From: an uncultured Oscillospiraceae bacterium
GTDB lineage: Bacteria; Bacillota; Clostridia; Oscillospirales; Ruminococcaceae
Direction: 5' to 3'
DNA length: 25,424 nucleotides
Assembly: GCA_905212515.1 (NCBI GenBank)
Contig: CAJMEU010000021.1
Location: forward strand, 1-25,424
Shown here: positions 1 through 7,009 of the stretch, piece by piece
Layout: every line of letters begins with the position of its first letter
Position numbering within the stretch: the first letter of the stretch is position 1
Translations under genes and position numbers: made by a program
Notes under the pieces: generated by a model
Told to the model about the DNA's origin: nothing
Seen by the model: the letters and a program-made list of their open reading frames with translations, nothing else
Databases searched by the model: none

Positions 1-785
1 GCCTGGCCGCCCTGCTCCTGGGTTTGGCCGGGCCGGCACACGCCCGCGCCCAGGGTGCCGCAGGCCGCGTCCAGCCCGCCCGCCACCACCGGCGTACCGG
101 GCAAAAGGCTCGTCTCGCCCGCGGCGTTCGGCGTCACGCCGCCCACCACGCTGTGGCTGGCCACCAGCGGAGGCAGCAGCCCGGGCCGCACGCCTAGCTC
201 GGCGCACAGGGCCTCGTCCCAGGCGCCCGCGGCCACGTCGTAGCAGTTCCAGCCGTAGCCCTGGCTGTGCTCCTGGGTGCAGGCGCCCGTCAGCCGGTAG
301 GCGATAAAGCTGTTCGACTGCAGGATCTGCGCGGCCTGCGCATAGACCTGGGGCCGGGCCTGCTTGTACCACAGCACCTTGGGCATGGTGTACATGGGCT
401 GCACCGGATTGCCGCTGGTGGCGAACAGACGCCCGCCGCACTGCGCCTGCATCTGTTCGCACTGGGCGGCCGCGCGCGTGTCGAACCAGATGGGCGTGTT
501 GCACAGCACCTTGCCTGTTCGACCCACGGCGACGGCGCTCCAGCTTTGGCCGTCCACGCCCACGCCCTGCACGTCTTCGGGGCGCACGCCCCCCTCCAGC
601 ACAGCGCGGATGGCCCGGCACACGGCCCGCCACCATTCCTCCGGGTCCTGTTCGGCCCAGCCGGGCTGGGGATAGTAGACCTTATACGGTTCGGTGGCCT
701 GCGCCAGCACACGGCCCTCCGGCGTGAACGCCGCGGCCTTGCAGGCGGAAGTGCCGATATCGATGCCCAGCAGTACTTCGCCCAT
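1..785 (-). CDS. FGGY-family carbohydrate kinase (xylulokinase-like), 3' end outside window
   Basis: The frame opens at the ATG read from 785 and runs off the left edge, giving 261 of the roughly 500 residues usual for FGGY kinases. It begins MGEVLLGIDIGTSACK, the first phosphate-binding loop of the actin-like ATPase fold. VGVDGQSW lies near residue 77, and GGLDAACGTLGAG near the truncated end should carry the catalytic Asp. The family phosphorylates pentuloses, hexuloses or related polyols with ATP in the cytoplasm; the substrate cannot be told from this half. The ribosome site GGAGG directly follows the stop of the aldolase gene, only 13 bp upstream, so the two are co-transcribed. The kinase presumably makes, or lies one step before, the phosphorylated ketose split by the aldolase. 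The fold is certain in practice; xylulokinase specificity is only a guess. Confidence 0.9.
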   Translation of the reverse strand, partial: MGEVLLGIDIGTSACKAAAFTPEGRVLAQATEPYKVYYPQPGWAEQDPEEWWRAVCRAIRAVLEGGVRPEDVQGVGVDGQSWSAVAVGRTGKVLCNTPIWFDTRAAAQCEQMQAQCGGRLFATSGNPVQPMYTMPKVLWYKQARPQVYAQAAQILQSNSFIAYRLTGACTQEHSQGYGWNCYDVAAGAWDEALCAELGVRPGLLPPLVASHSVVGGVTPNAAGETSLLPGTPVVAGGLDAACGTLGAGVCRPGQTQEQGGQ

Positions 786-798
786 CCGTCTCACCTCC

Positions 799-1647
799 TC
801 AGGCTTTGCCGTCACAGCCGCACACCAGCATGCGGCCCTTCACCAGTTCCTTCACCTTTTCGCGGCCCGCTTTGCCGTAGGCCTTGGGGTCGAATACCTG
901 CGGGTCGGCCCGCAGCGTTTCCCGCACGCCTTCCGTGTAAGCCATGCGCAGTTCGGTGGCGAAATTCACTTTGCAGATGCCCCGGCGGATGCACTCCCGC
1001 ACCGCCTCCTCGGACAGGCCCGAGGCGCCATGCAGCACCAGGGGCACGGTCAGCGCATTTTTGAGCACGCTGACCAGCTCTGTGTTCAGCACCGGCGCCG
1101 CCTTGTACACGCCGTGGGCCGTGCCCACGCCCACGGCCATGCTGGAAAGGCCCGTCTCCGCCTCAAAGCGCAGGGCTTCGGCGGGGATGGTGTAGCCGGC
1201 GTTCTCACATTCCAGGTCGTCCTCCTTGCCGCCCACCCGGCCGATCTCGCCCTCCACGGGCACGCCGGCGGGCGCGCACATATCCACCACCTGTTTGGTC
1301 AGGGCGATGTTCTGTGCCAAAGGCAGCTTGCTGCCGTCGATCATGATGCTGGTATAGCCCGCGCGCAGGGCCTGGGCGCACAGGGCGAAGCTGCTGCCGT
1401 GATCCAGATGCAGCGCCACCGGCACCTGGGCCCGCCCCGCCGCCGCCCGCACGTTGGCGCAGTACAGTTCCAGGCTGGCATAACGCACGGTGGAGGGCGT
1501 CGTCTGCAGGATCACCGGCGCGTTCAGCTCCTCGGCCGCCGCGATCACCGCCTCCACCATCTCCATATTTTCCACATTGAAGGCGCCCACCGCGTAGCCG
1601 CCCTGCTGCGCATCCAGCAGCATTTGTTTGGATGTGACCAAAGCCAT
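799..1647 (-). CDS. Class II ketose-bisphosphate aldolase (GatY/KbaY/Fba-like)
   Basis: This 282-residue protein has the normal length for zinc-dependent class II aldolases, which cleave fructose- or tagatose-1,6-bisphosphate to dihydroxyacetone phosphate and glyceraldehyde-3-phosphate. Visible landmarks are HLDHG (80-84, catalytic Asp82 and zinc ligand His83), EGEIG (132-136), VGTAHG (174-179, zinc His178), LHGASG (205-210, zinc His206) and KVNFATE (226-232, phosphate binding). These fit the GatY/KbaY branch as well as fructose-bisphosphate aldolase. The start has GGGGA eight bases upstream. It is the first gene of an operon with the downstream FGGY kinase and is divergent from a DeoR regulator, an arrangement typical of an inducible sugar pathway rather than of housekeeping glycolysis. 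Exact substrate is unknown. Confidence 0.93.
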   Translation of the reverse strand: MALVTSKQMLLDAQQGGYAVGAFNVENMEMVEAVIAAAEELNAPVILQTTPSTVRYASLELYCANVRAAAGRAQVPVALHLDHGSSFALCAQALRAGYTSIMIDGSKLPLAQNIALTKQVVDMCAPAGVPVEGEIGRVGGKEDDLECENAGYTIPAEALRFEAETGLSSMAVGVGTAHGVYKAAPVLNTELVSVLKNALTVPLVLHGASGLSEEAVRECIRRGICKVNFATELRMAYTEGVRETLRADPQVFDPKAYGKAGREKVKELVKGRMLVCGCDGKA

Positions 1648-1670
1648 CTGTCATTTCCCCGCTTTCTTCG

Positions 1671-1686
1671 GCGCGCAGGAGCGCGC
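1671..1686. other. GC-rich hairpin in the aldolase 5' leader
   Basis: GCGCGC at 1671-1676 and 1681-1686 flank a 4-base loop, 24 bp upstream of the aldolase start. A second short stem (GGCCG/CGGCC, 1694-1708) lies just beyond it. Neither is followed by a T-run in the transcribed direction, so a terminator is unlikely. They may only shape the mRNA leader. Confidence 0.35.
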
Positions 1687-1733
1687 TGTTTTGGGCCGCT
1701 GACCGGCCGTGAGCGATCGTTTTCCGTTTGAAG

Positions 1734-1853
1734 ATGTTCGAATTATGTTCGTTTATTTTAATTTAAACAAAAACGACTAAAAAGTCAAGAGGATACGCTA
1801 AATTTATGCGCGGACAAGGCTGTATTTGTTCAGATCGACGATAAAAATGTTCG
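1734..1853. promoter_or_regulatory. Candidate DeoR-family operator region
   Basis: ATGTTCG occurs at 1734-1740, 1745-1751 and 1847-1853. The first two are 11 bp apart, one helical turn. A 26-bp imperfect palindrome (1750-1775, 10 of 13 half-site positions matching) overlaps the second box and the aldolase -10. TTCG-containing boxes of this type are known for DeoR/GlpR regulators. The third box lies 18 bp upstream of the regulator's own -35, which suggests autoregulation. Assignment to the adjacent regulator is inference. Confidence 0.5.
1760..1788 (-). promoter_or_regulatory. Promoter of the aldolase-kinase operon
   Basis: On the minus strand TTGACT (1783-1788) is followed after exactly 17 bp by TAAATT (1760-1765), a good sigma-A match. 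The leader to the aldolase ATG would be about 105 bases. The -10 and most of the spacer lie inside the AT-rich palindrome at 1750-1775, so a bound repressor would block polymerase. Confidence 0.6.
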
Positions 1854-1870
1854 ATTTCTCTACCATTTAT

Positions 1871-1899
1871 TTGAAATCCGCGGCGAGAAATGGTATAGT
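1871..1899 (+). promoter_or_regulatory. Promoter of the DeoR-family regulator
   Basis: TTGAAA (1871-1876), a 17-bp spacer and TATAGT (1894-1899) preceded by TGG form a near-consensus extended -10 promoter, about 50 bp upstream of the regulator start. Confidence 0.7.
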
Positions 1900-1946
1900 A
1901 GTCACAAACAGGCCCCTGAAAGGGCCCGAGCGAGAGAAAAAGACAG

Positions 1947-2753
1947 GTGAAAAATTTGAAACGAGATCGGCTTGAACAGATCCTCCAACACATCCAGGCG
2001 CAGGGCACCGTCACCACCGTGGAGCTGACTCGCTTGTTCGACGTTTCCGAGATGACCATCCGCCGGGATCTGATGGTCCTGGAGCGGCAGGGGAAGATCC
2101 TGCGCTTCCATGGCGGCGCCAGCATGCGCAAAAACGAGAACATGGAGGCGGCCTTTGAGGTGCGGGTCAACGCGAACCAAAGCTGCAAAAAGGCCATCGG
2201 CGCCGCGGCCGTGGCTTACCTGACGGAGCATCTGCCCGACGAGCCCTCCGGGTCGGTGTTTTTGGGCTCCGGCTCCACCATCTATTGCATGGCCACGCAG
2301 ATGGGCACCTGCCCGCGCGCGCCGATCATCACCGACAACACCTATGTCGCCAACACGTTGGCCGCCGACCCGCAGAACGCCGTCATCCTCATCGGCGGCC
2401 AGCTGATCCTGCCCTCGCTGAACGCCACGGGCTACATCGCGGAAAAGATGATCTCTGATTTCACCATCGATCTGGCCTTCATCAGTTCCTCCGCCATCGA
2501 CGAACACGGCGACCTCTACACCTATAATCTGCTGGAGGCCGGCGTGTTCTCCGCAATCATCGCGGCTTCGAAGCGGGTGGTCGTGCTGGCCGACCATTCG
2601 AAAATGGGCAAAAAAAACCTGGTGCACCTGTGCGGCCTGAACGAGCGCTTCACCCTGATTACCGACGGCGGCGCCCCGGATGAGATCCTGGCCCGCTGCC
2701 GGGCGCTGGGCGCCGAGGTGCTGGCGGTGCCGGAGGCTGTTGCCAGCCTATGA
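1947..2753 (+). CDS. DeoR/GlpR-family transcriptional regulator
   Basis: The protein has 268 residues and starts at a GTG codon (MKNLKRDRLEQIL); the ribosome site is weak (GAGAGAAAAAGACAG). The N-terminal winged helix-turn-helix covers about residues 6-58, with the DeoR signature around VSEMTIRRDLMVL (33-45) and the usual GKILRFHGGA wing. The C-terminal part is the DeoR sugar-phosphate sensor domain, related to ribose-5-phosphate isomerase folds, with LGSGST (106-111), ITDN (128-131), IGGQ (149-152) and ADHSK (215-219). Such proteins usually repress a sugar operon until a phosphorylated intermediate binds. It is divergent from the aldolase-kinase operon, whose promoter carries a candidate operator, so it most likely controls that operon and itself. 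Family assignment is firm; the effector is not known. Confidence 0.94.
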   Translation: MKNLKRDRLEQILQHIQAQGTVTTVELTRLFDVSEMTIRRDLMVLERQGKILRFHGGASMRKNENMEAAFEVRVNANQSCKKAIGAAAVAYLTEHLPDEPSGSVFLGSGSTIYCMATQMGTCPRAPIITDNTYVANTLAADPQNAVILIGGQLILPSLNATGYIAEKMISDFTIDLAFISSSAIDEHGDLYTYNLLEAGVFSAIIAASKRVVVLADHSKMGKKNLVHLCGLNERFTLITDGGAPDEILARCRALGAEVLAVPEAVASL

Positions 2754-2774
2754 GCAGCCACGGCCTGAATTGTG

Positions 2775-2812
2775 AAAAAAGCCCTCCATGTCTTGGACAT
2801 GGGGGGCTTTTT
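2775..2812. terminator. Bidirectional intrinsic terminator
   Basis: A 12-bp stem (GCCCTCCATGTC at 2781-2792, GACATGGGGGGC at 2796-2807, one G-T wobble) with a TTG loop is preceded by six A and followed by five T. It lies between the convergent ends of the DeoR regulator (2753) and the GGDEF-EAL gene (2838) and can serve both. Confidence 0.9.
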
Positions 2813-2837
2813 GATGACCGCCGCAGGACAGCCGGCC

Positions 2838-5534
2838 TCACAGGTATTTTTTCTCGTACTCCTCGATAGGGATGGGTTCGCTGAACAGAAAGCCCTGTGC
2901 CAGCTCTACACCGCAGGCGCGCAGGGCGGTCAGCTGGCCTTCCGTCTCGATGCCCTCGGCCACCACCTCGACATTCATGCGCTTGCAGGTATTCACGATG
3001 CTCTCTACCACGTTGCGGGCCCTGGGGTTTTGCGCCACATCGTCCACCAAGCTTTTGTCCAGCTTCAGCACGTCGAACTCCACCGCGGACAGCAGGGCCA
3101 AATTGGCGTATTCCGTGCCGAAGTCGTCGATGGACACAGCGAAGCCCGCCTGCCGCAGGTCTTGGATGAGCCGTTTAAGGTCTACCCCTTCCGCCTCACG
3201 GGCGGTCTCCGTCAGTTCGATCTGCAAATATTTTTTGTCTACGCCGTACTGCTCACACAGTTTTTCCAGCCGCGCCACAAAATCGGGCTGAGAGAGGGAG
3301 CAGCGGGAGAAATTCACGGATACCGGCAGGGTCTGTTTGCCCTGTTTGGCCCACGCCTTGATCTGCGAACAGGCGTATTCGAACACGTAAAAATCGATTT
3401 GGCTCACGGTCCGGCTCTCTTCCAGCAGCGGCAGGAAATTGCCCGGCAGCACCAGCGAGCCCGAAGGGGTGCGGTAGCGGATCAGCGCTTCGGCGCCCAC
3501 GGCCGTGCGGTCGGCCGAGGTGACCTTGGGCTGCAGATAGACCACAAAGCGCTCCTTGCGGATCTCATCCTGCAGCACCTGCGGATCGGCCAGATGCAGC
3601 AGCTCGTCGCTGTGATGACGGTAGCGGTTCGATGTGGGGTTCTGGCGATAGAATTCCTTTTTATCTTCGTACATTTTGGCGTCGGCGCGGGCCGTGATCT
3701 GCTGGATGTCCTGGCCGTTCGATTCCCACTGGGCGCCAATGGCGGCCTTGCACACCGTGTCGGCCTGGAAATGGCGGCGCAGTGCCGCCACCCGCTGGTC
3801 AAAGGTGTCCCTGTCGATCCCCGGGCAGAGGATGACGAACTCATCCCCGCCGATGCGGTAATAGTTGGCGTTGCGGAACACTTCCTGGATCTGCCGCGTG
3901 CACTCCACCAGCACCCTGTCGCCCACGGCGTGGCCCCGCTGGTCGTTGATGTCCTTCAAACCGTTCACATCCAGATAGACCACGCCCACCGGGCCGCTGG
4001 TGCCGGCCAGCGCGGCGGTATCCTCGATATAGCGGTTGCGGTTGTAGAACGAGGTGAGCGTGTCGTGATAGCTCAAAAGGGAAAGCTGCTGCTCACTTTC
4101 GGTGCGGCGGTAGGCCAGCATCAGGAAATAGCACAGCGTCTGCAGCAGGGAGGCAATGCTGCGGATGCGCTCGGGCGGGGGATTATCCACCCCCAGCAGG
4201 CCCAGCAATTGGCCGTCCTGGTTCAAGGGCGCGGCCACCAGGCTTTGGATCCCCTGGGCATGCAGCAGTTCGTATTCCTCCGGGTCGCTCCCGCTTAGCT
4301 TTTCCACGTCTTCCTGGATCACGCATTCCTGCCGGGCAAAGATGGGCAGCCAGCGGCTGACGATAGACGGCGAAACCGCCTGCAGAACCTCTTTCTGCGG
4401 TGTGATGCCCGCGCGGCACCATTCGTAATCGTTGTAGAACAACCCCTGGCGCTTCATGAACAGATAGGCCCGGTCCGCGCTGAGGAAGCTGCCCAAATGT
4501 TCCAGCACCTGGGGAACGGATCGGTCCAGGTCGTGCTCCTGATACAGCATCCGCACGCACTCCATGATCATCTGCTCCGCGTCCAGCGTGTTTTTCAGGG
4601 CCTGCTTTTCCGCTTCGGCCTCGGTGATGTCAAAGGCGATCTCAATGCGGGCTGGCCGGCCTTCCCATTCCAGCAGCCGGTCCTTGAGCAGATAATGGCG
4701 CTGGGTGATGGGATTGGTGAACTCCCAGGTGTAGTTTTCTCCCGGCACCAGCTTGGGCGTGGTGCAGAAATCGCAGGGGCTTTCCTTGCCCTGCAGGGCC
4801 CGATAACACTTTTGTCCTTTTAGATCCGTGATGCCAAAGGCCTCGCGCCCCTTGCCGTTGAGAAACAGCAGTTCATGGGTCTCCAGGTCGCATATATACA
4901 TCACCTCGGAGATCTCGTCCATGGGCGCGCGCAGATCCTCCGACATGCGCGCCAGATGCTCGTGTTTGCGCCGGTTTTCGTCCTCGGCCTGGGTCAACTG
5001 CTTTTGGCGGCGGTCCTGCAGGGCGCTGTACCAAGCCAAAAAAGCCGTCAGCAACAGGAACACGGCGCTGAGGAACACAAGCCCCTGCTCCGCCCTTTGG
5101 ACCTGGCGCTCCGAATAGGCCTCGGCCGCTGACACTGTGCGGTCGGCCAAGGTGAAATATTCTTCGCTTTGTTCATACAAGGCCGTGCCCTCCGCCCCCT
5201 GGCGCACCTGCACGATTTCAGCTTTCAGGGCGGCCCACTGGGCCTGCATCCGGCCCACCAAATCCTGAAACGTGCTGTCTTCCAGCCGTGCCAGGCCGTT
5301 TTCCCCTTCGCCGGTGGCCAGCTCTGTAAGGATGCCGTCCAATCGGGCGATAAGGACGTCGTTGGGCTGGCCCTTCAGCTCCTGTTTGACCAGGCGCTGG
5401 GTGGCGCCGCGCACCACACCCGCATAGTTGATGACCCGGGCGTTGCCCTGCAACCCATGGATAGAATGAATCGATACCAAGGCGCAGATGAGCAGCGCCG
5501 CAGCCAAAAGCAGCGGGATGATCCGTTTTTGCAT
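2838..5534 (-). CDS. Membrane-anchored PAS-GAF-GGDEF-EAL c-di-GMP turnover protein
   Basis: Starting at the ATG at 5534, which has AGGAGG seven bases upstream, the protein has 898 residues; a longer in-frame opening to 5606 lacks a site. Order: membrane helix (about 5-20), extracytoplasmic four-helix sensor region reminiscent of type IV pilus/NarX-type sensors (30-150), second helix (about 151-170), short coiled coil, PAS (205-305), GAF (320-475), GGDEF (485-630), EAL (650-890). The GGDEF loop is intact (RIGGDEF, about 561-565), but no RxxD inhibitory site precedes it. The EAL domain keeps EALIRYR, VNFS, ELTET, DDFGTEY, LKLDKS, AEGIET and QGF, so both synthesis and hydrolysis of c-di-GMP are possible. 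The PAS has a C-x10-C-x2-C cluster (about 242, 253, 256). It forms its own transcription unit. Confidence 0.92.
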   Translation of the reverse strand: MQKRIIPLLLAAALLICALVSIHSIHGLQGNARVINYAGVVRGATQRLVKQELKGQPNDVLIARLDGILTELATGEGENGLARLEDSTFQDLVGRMQAQWAALKAEIVQVRQGAEGTALYEQSEEYFTLADRTVSAAEAYSERQVQRAEQGLVFLSAVFLLLTAFLAWYSALQDRRQKQLTQAEDENRRKHEHLARMSEDLRAPMDEISEVMYICDLETHELLFLNGKGREAFGITDLKGQKCYRALQGKESPCDFCTTPKLVPGENYTWEFTNPITQRHYLLKDRLLEWEGRPARIEIAFDITEAEAEKQALKNTLDAEQMIMECVRMLYQEHDLDRSVPQVLEHLGSFLSADRAYLFMKRQGLFYNDYEWCRAGITPQKEVLQAVSPSIVSRWLPIFARQECVIQEDVEKLSGSDPEEYELLHAQGIQSLVAAPLNQDGQLLGLLGVDNPPPERIRSIASLLQTLCYFLMLAYRRTESEQQLSLLSYHDTLTSFYNRNRYIEDTAALAGTSGPVGVVYLDVNGLKDINDQRGHAVGDRVLVECTRQIQEVFRNANYYRIGGDEFVILCPGIDRDTFDQRVAALRRHFQADTVCKAAIGAQWESNGQDIQQITARADAKMYEDKKEFYRQNPTSNRYRHHSDELLHLADPQVLQDEIRKERFVVYLQPKVTSADRTAVGAEALIRYRTPSGSLVLPGNFLPLLEESRTVSQIDFYVFEYACSQIKAWAKQGKQTLPVSVNFSRCSLSQPDFVARLEKLCEQYGVDKKYLQIELTETAREAEGVDLKRLIQDLRQAGFAVSIDDFGTEYANLALLSAVEFDVLKLDKSLVDDVAQNPRARNVVESIVNTCKRMNVEVVAEGIETEGQLTALRACGVELAQGFLFSEPIPIEEYEKKYL

Positions 5535-5616
5535 AGTGTCCTCCTGCGAATCCCAAATAAATATTTGGTCTGTGAGCAAGCGGCCATCGCGCTCCCTGCT
5601 TATCACATTATATCTG

Positions 5617-5644
5617 ATTATACCATTTTATCGGATGAAAGCAA
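5617..5644 (-). promoter_or_regulatory. Extended -10 promoter of the GGDEF-EAL gene
   Basis: On the minus strand TGGTATAAT (5617-5625) is an extended -10. TTGCTT (5639-5644) lies 16 bp upstream of the hexamer. A second TATAAT is at 5607-5612. The start codon is about 80 bp downstream. No c-di-GMP riboswitch signature was recognised in the leader. Confidence 0.5.
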
Positions 5645-5690
5645 TATCCCGGCCAATTTTCCTCTTGCAAATTGCCAAAATGCAGCGCGA

Positions 5691-5719
5691 TAAAAAACCA
5701 GTGCTTTTTACAGCACTGG
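5691..5719 (-). terminator. Leftward intrinsic terminator, probable end of the large operon
   Basis: Read on the minus strand, an 8-bp perfect stem (CCAGTGCT/AGCACTGG, 5698-5705 and 5712-5719) with a 6-base loop is followed by six T (5692-5697). The nearest upstream minus-strand gene is the HAD hydrolase, whose stop is about 420 bp away. Nothing on the plus strand calls for it. Confidence 0.75.
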
Positions 5720-6140
5720 ATCTATTTGGTGCAGCTCCAAGACATTCCTCAGCCCTGGATCCGCTGGTAATGTGGATTTTTGAGATGGGGACTGATTGGA
5801 AAGGGGAAATGGTCAAATGTTGGCCAATCCGACGACGGCAGCATGCAGCCCTCCAGAGAAAGACTTTAGGGAATCGAGAGGTGCACCACTGCGACGGGTT
5901 TTATCTTTTCCCTATGCTTCGCGGGCGGCCTCTTTCACGAACATTTCGACCTCTGGGGATGCCGTAGATTATGTTCCGTTAAGGCGCCGGCAGGAGCAGT
6001 AGAAAATGCGATCCATGTATCTCGCCTGGAGGCGCGAGCGAAATAGTTTTGTTCCGTCCTGGAAATTTCTTTGCTTGAGATGGTCTTCATCTGCAACTGC
6101 AAAGGGGCTTTCCCCAAAGGTACAATCCCCGGCAGCTTGC
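5720..6140. other. Stretch without a convincing gene
   Basis: No open frame here looks like a protein I recognise. Short frames on both strands (such as 5796-6002 plus and 5969-6169 minus) lack good ribosome sites. The base composition is visibly less GC-rich than in the flanking genes. A near-palindrome CGCCTGGAGGCG is at 6028-6039. The stretch could be the 3' leader of the large operon up to the terminator at 5691-5719, a decayed gene, or hold an untranslated RNA; the sequence does not decide. Confidence 0.5.
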
Positions 6141-6995
6141 TTATTTTTCTGCGCCCAAGTTATCCGCAAAGCGCTGCTCCAGCGCCGCCTGGCGGTGCGG
6201 ATAGCTGCCGTCCAACAGCGACGGCAGTGCTTTTTGGGTGAATTGGGCCCAGCTGTCCGCCTCGTGGCGCACGAGGATCGGGTAGAAGAGAACGCCGTTT
6301 TTGCGTGCTGCGTCCCGGTCGCCCGGCGCGTCGCCTACCATCAGGATGTGATCCGGCGCATAGCCTTTCGCCTTCAGTTGTGCGATGCAGTCGGCCTTGG
6401 TCCCGGCATCCTGGCAGCACAGTACATCCACCGATTCCAGCAGGCCGCAGCGGCTCCACTCCTCTTCCACCGCTTCCCGGTTGGCGCTGGAGACCACCGC
6501 CACGTCCGCCGCGGCATGGGCGGCGGCCAGCCCTTCGGCCGCAGGGATGAAGGGCTTTTTCTCGCGTTTGGGCAGCGCGTCACTGGCGGCGTTCACCTGA
6601 TTCGACCAGGCCAGCGCCTTGGCCAGCGCCGGTCCCTTCGCATGGGGCAACATCTTTTCCAGCGCGCTGTTGGACAGTTCTCCGGTGTGGTTGGCCCAAT
6701 CGGCTAGCTCGGTCAGCCCCTCGATGGGGATGTACTGGCGGTCGATCTCGGTCAGGGCGATGACGAGCCCCTTGAACCGGTTGATGCCGCGGGTCATGGT
6801 GTAGAGGTTAATCTCGTTCCAGCGGGTCAGGATCGGCTCCTGCCAGGCTTCCAGCCCCCACTCGGCCACCATGCAAGGGCCGAAGCAGCGGATATGCTTG
6901 ATATCCATGGTATCCATGGCGCAGCCGTCCGAATCGACGCAGACGAGAAACTCTTTCTTCCCAACGAAAGCCTGTAGTGCAGTCGTTTCTTTCAT
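6141..6995 (-). CDS. HAD-superfamily hydrolase
   Basis: The 284-residue protein starts with GGGG eight bases upstream. It shows all four HAD motifs: DSDG (21-24, nucleophile Asp21 and acid/base Asp23), VVSSAN (167-172, motif II Ser), GTKADC (198-203, motif III Lys200), and VGDAPGDRDAA (220-230, metal Asp222 and Asp227). An insertion of about 140 residues between motifs I and II is the cap region. HAD enzymes of this layout usually hydrolyse phosphate monoesters of sugars or other small metabolites. It is the last gene of the long operon, 14 bp after the nucleoside-hydrolase-like gene, so it probably acts on a late product. Substrate unknown. Confidence 0.85.
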   Translation of the reverse strand: MKETTALQAFVGKKEFLVCVDSDGCAMDTMDIKHIRCFGPCMVAEWGLEAWQEPILTRWNEINLYTMTRGINRFKGLVIALTEIDRQYIPIEGLTELADWANHTGELSNSALEKMLPHAKGPALAKALAWSNQVNAASDALPKREKKPFIPAAEGLAAAHAAADVAVVSSANREAVEEEWSRCGLLESVDVLCCQDAGTKADCIAQLKAKGYAPDHILMVGDAPGDRDAARKNGVLFYPILVRHEADSWAQFTQKALPSLLDGSYPHRQAALEQRFADNLGAEK

Positions 6996-7009
6996 GGTTT
7001 CCCCTTTCT

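Noticed and set aside
2772..4298. Plus-strand open frame of 508 codons
   Set aside because: It overlaps the terminator and lies antisense to the GGDEF and EAL domains, with no protein-like pattern.
5535..5625. c-di-GMP riboswitch upstream of the GGDEF-EAL gene
   Set aside because: The leader is under 100 bases and lacks the conserved GEMM core, so only a promoter is annotated.
5796..6002. Small plus-strand gene of 68 codons in the gap
   Set aside because: It has no good ribosome site or promoter and no recognisable sequence, in a region with stops in all frames nearby.
6113..6140. Terminator directly after the HAD gene
   Set aside because: The GGGG/CCCC stem nearby is only four pairs and has no T-run; the hairpin at 5691-5719 is far better.
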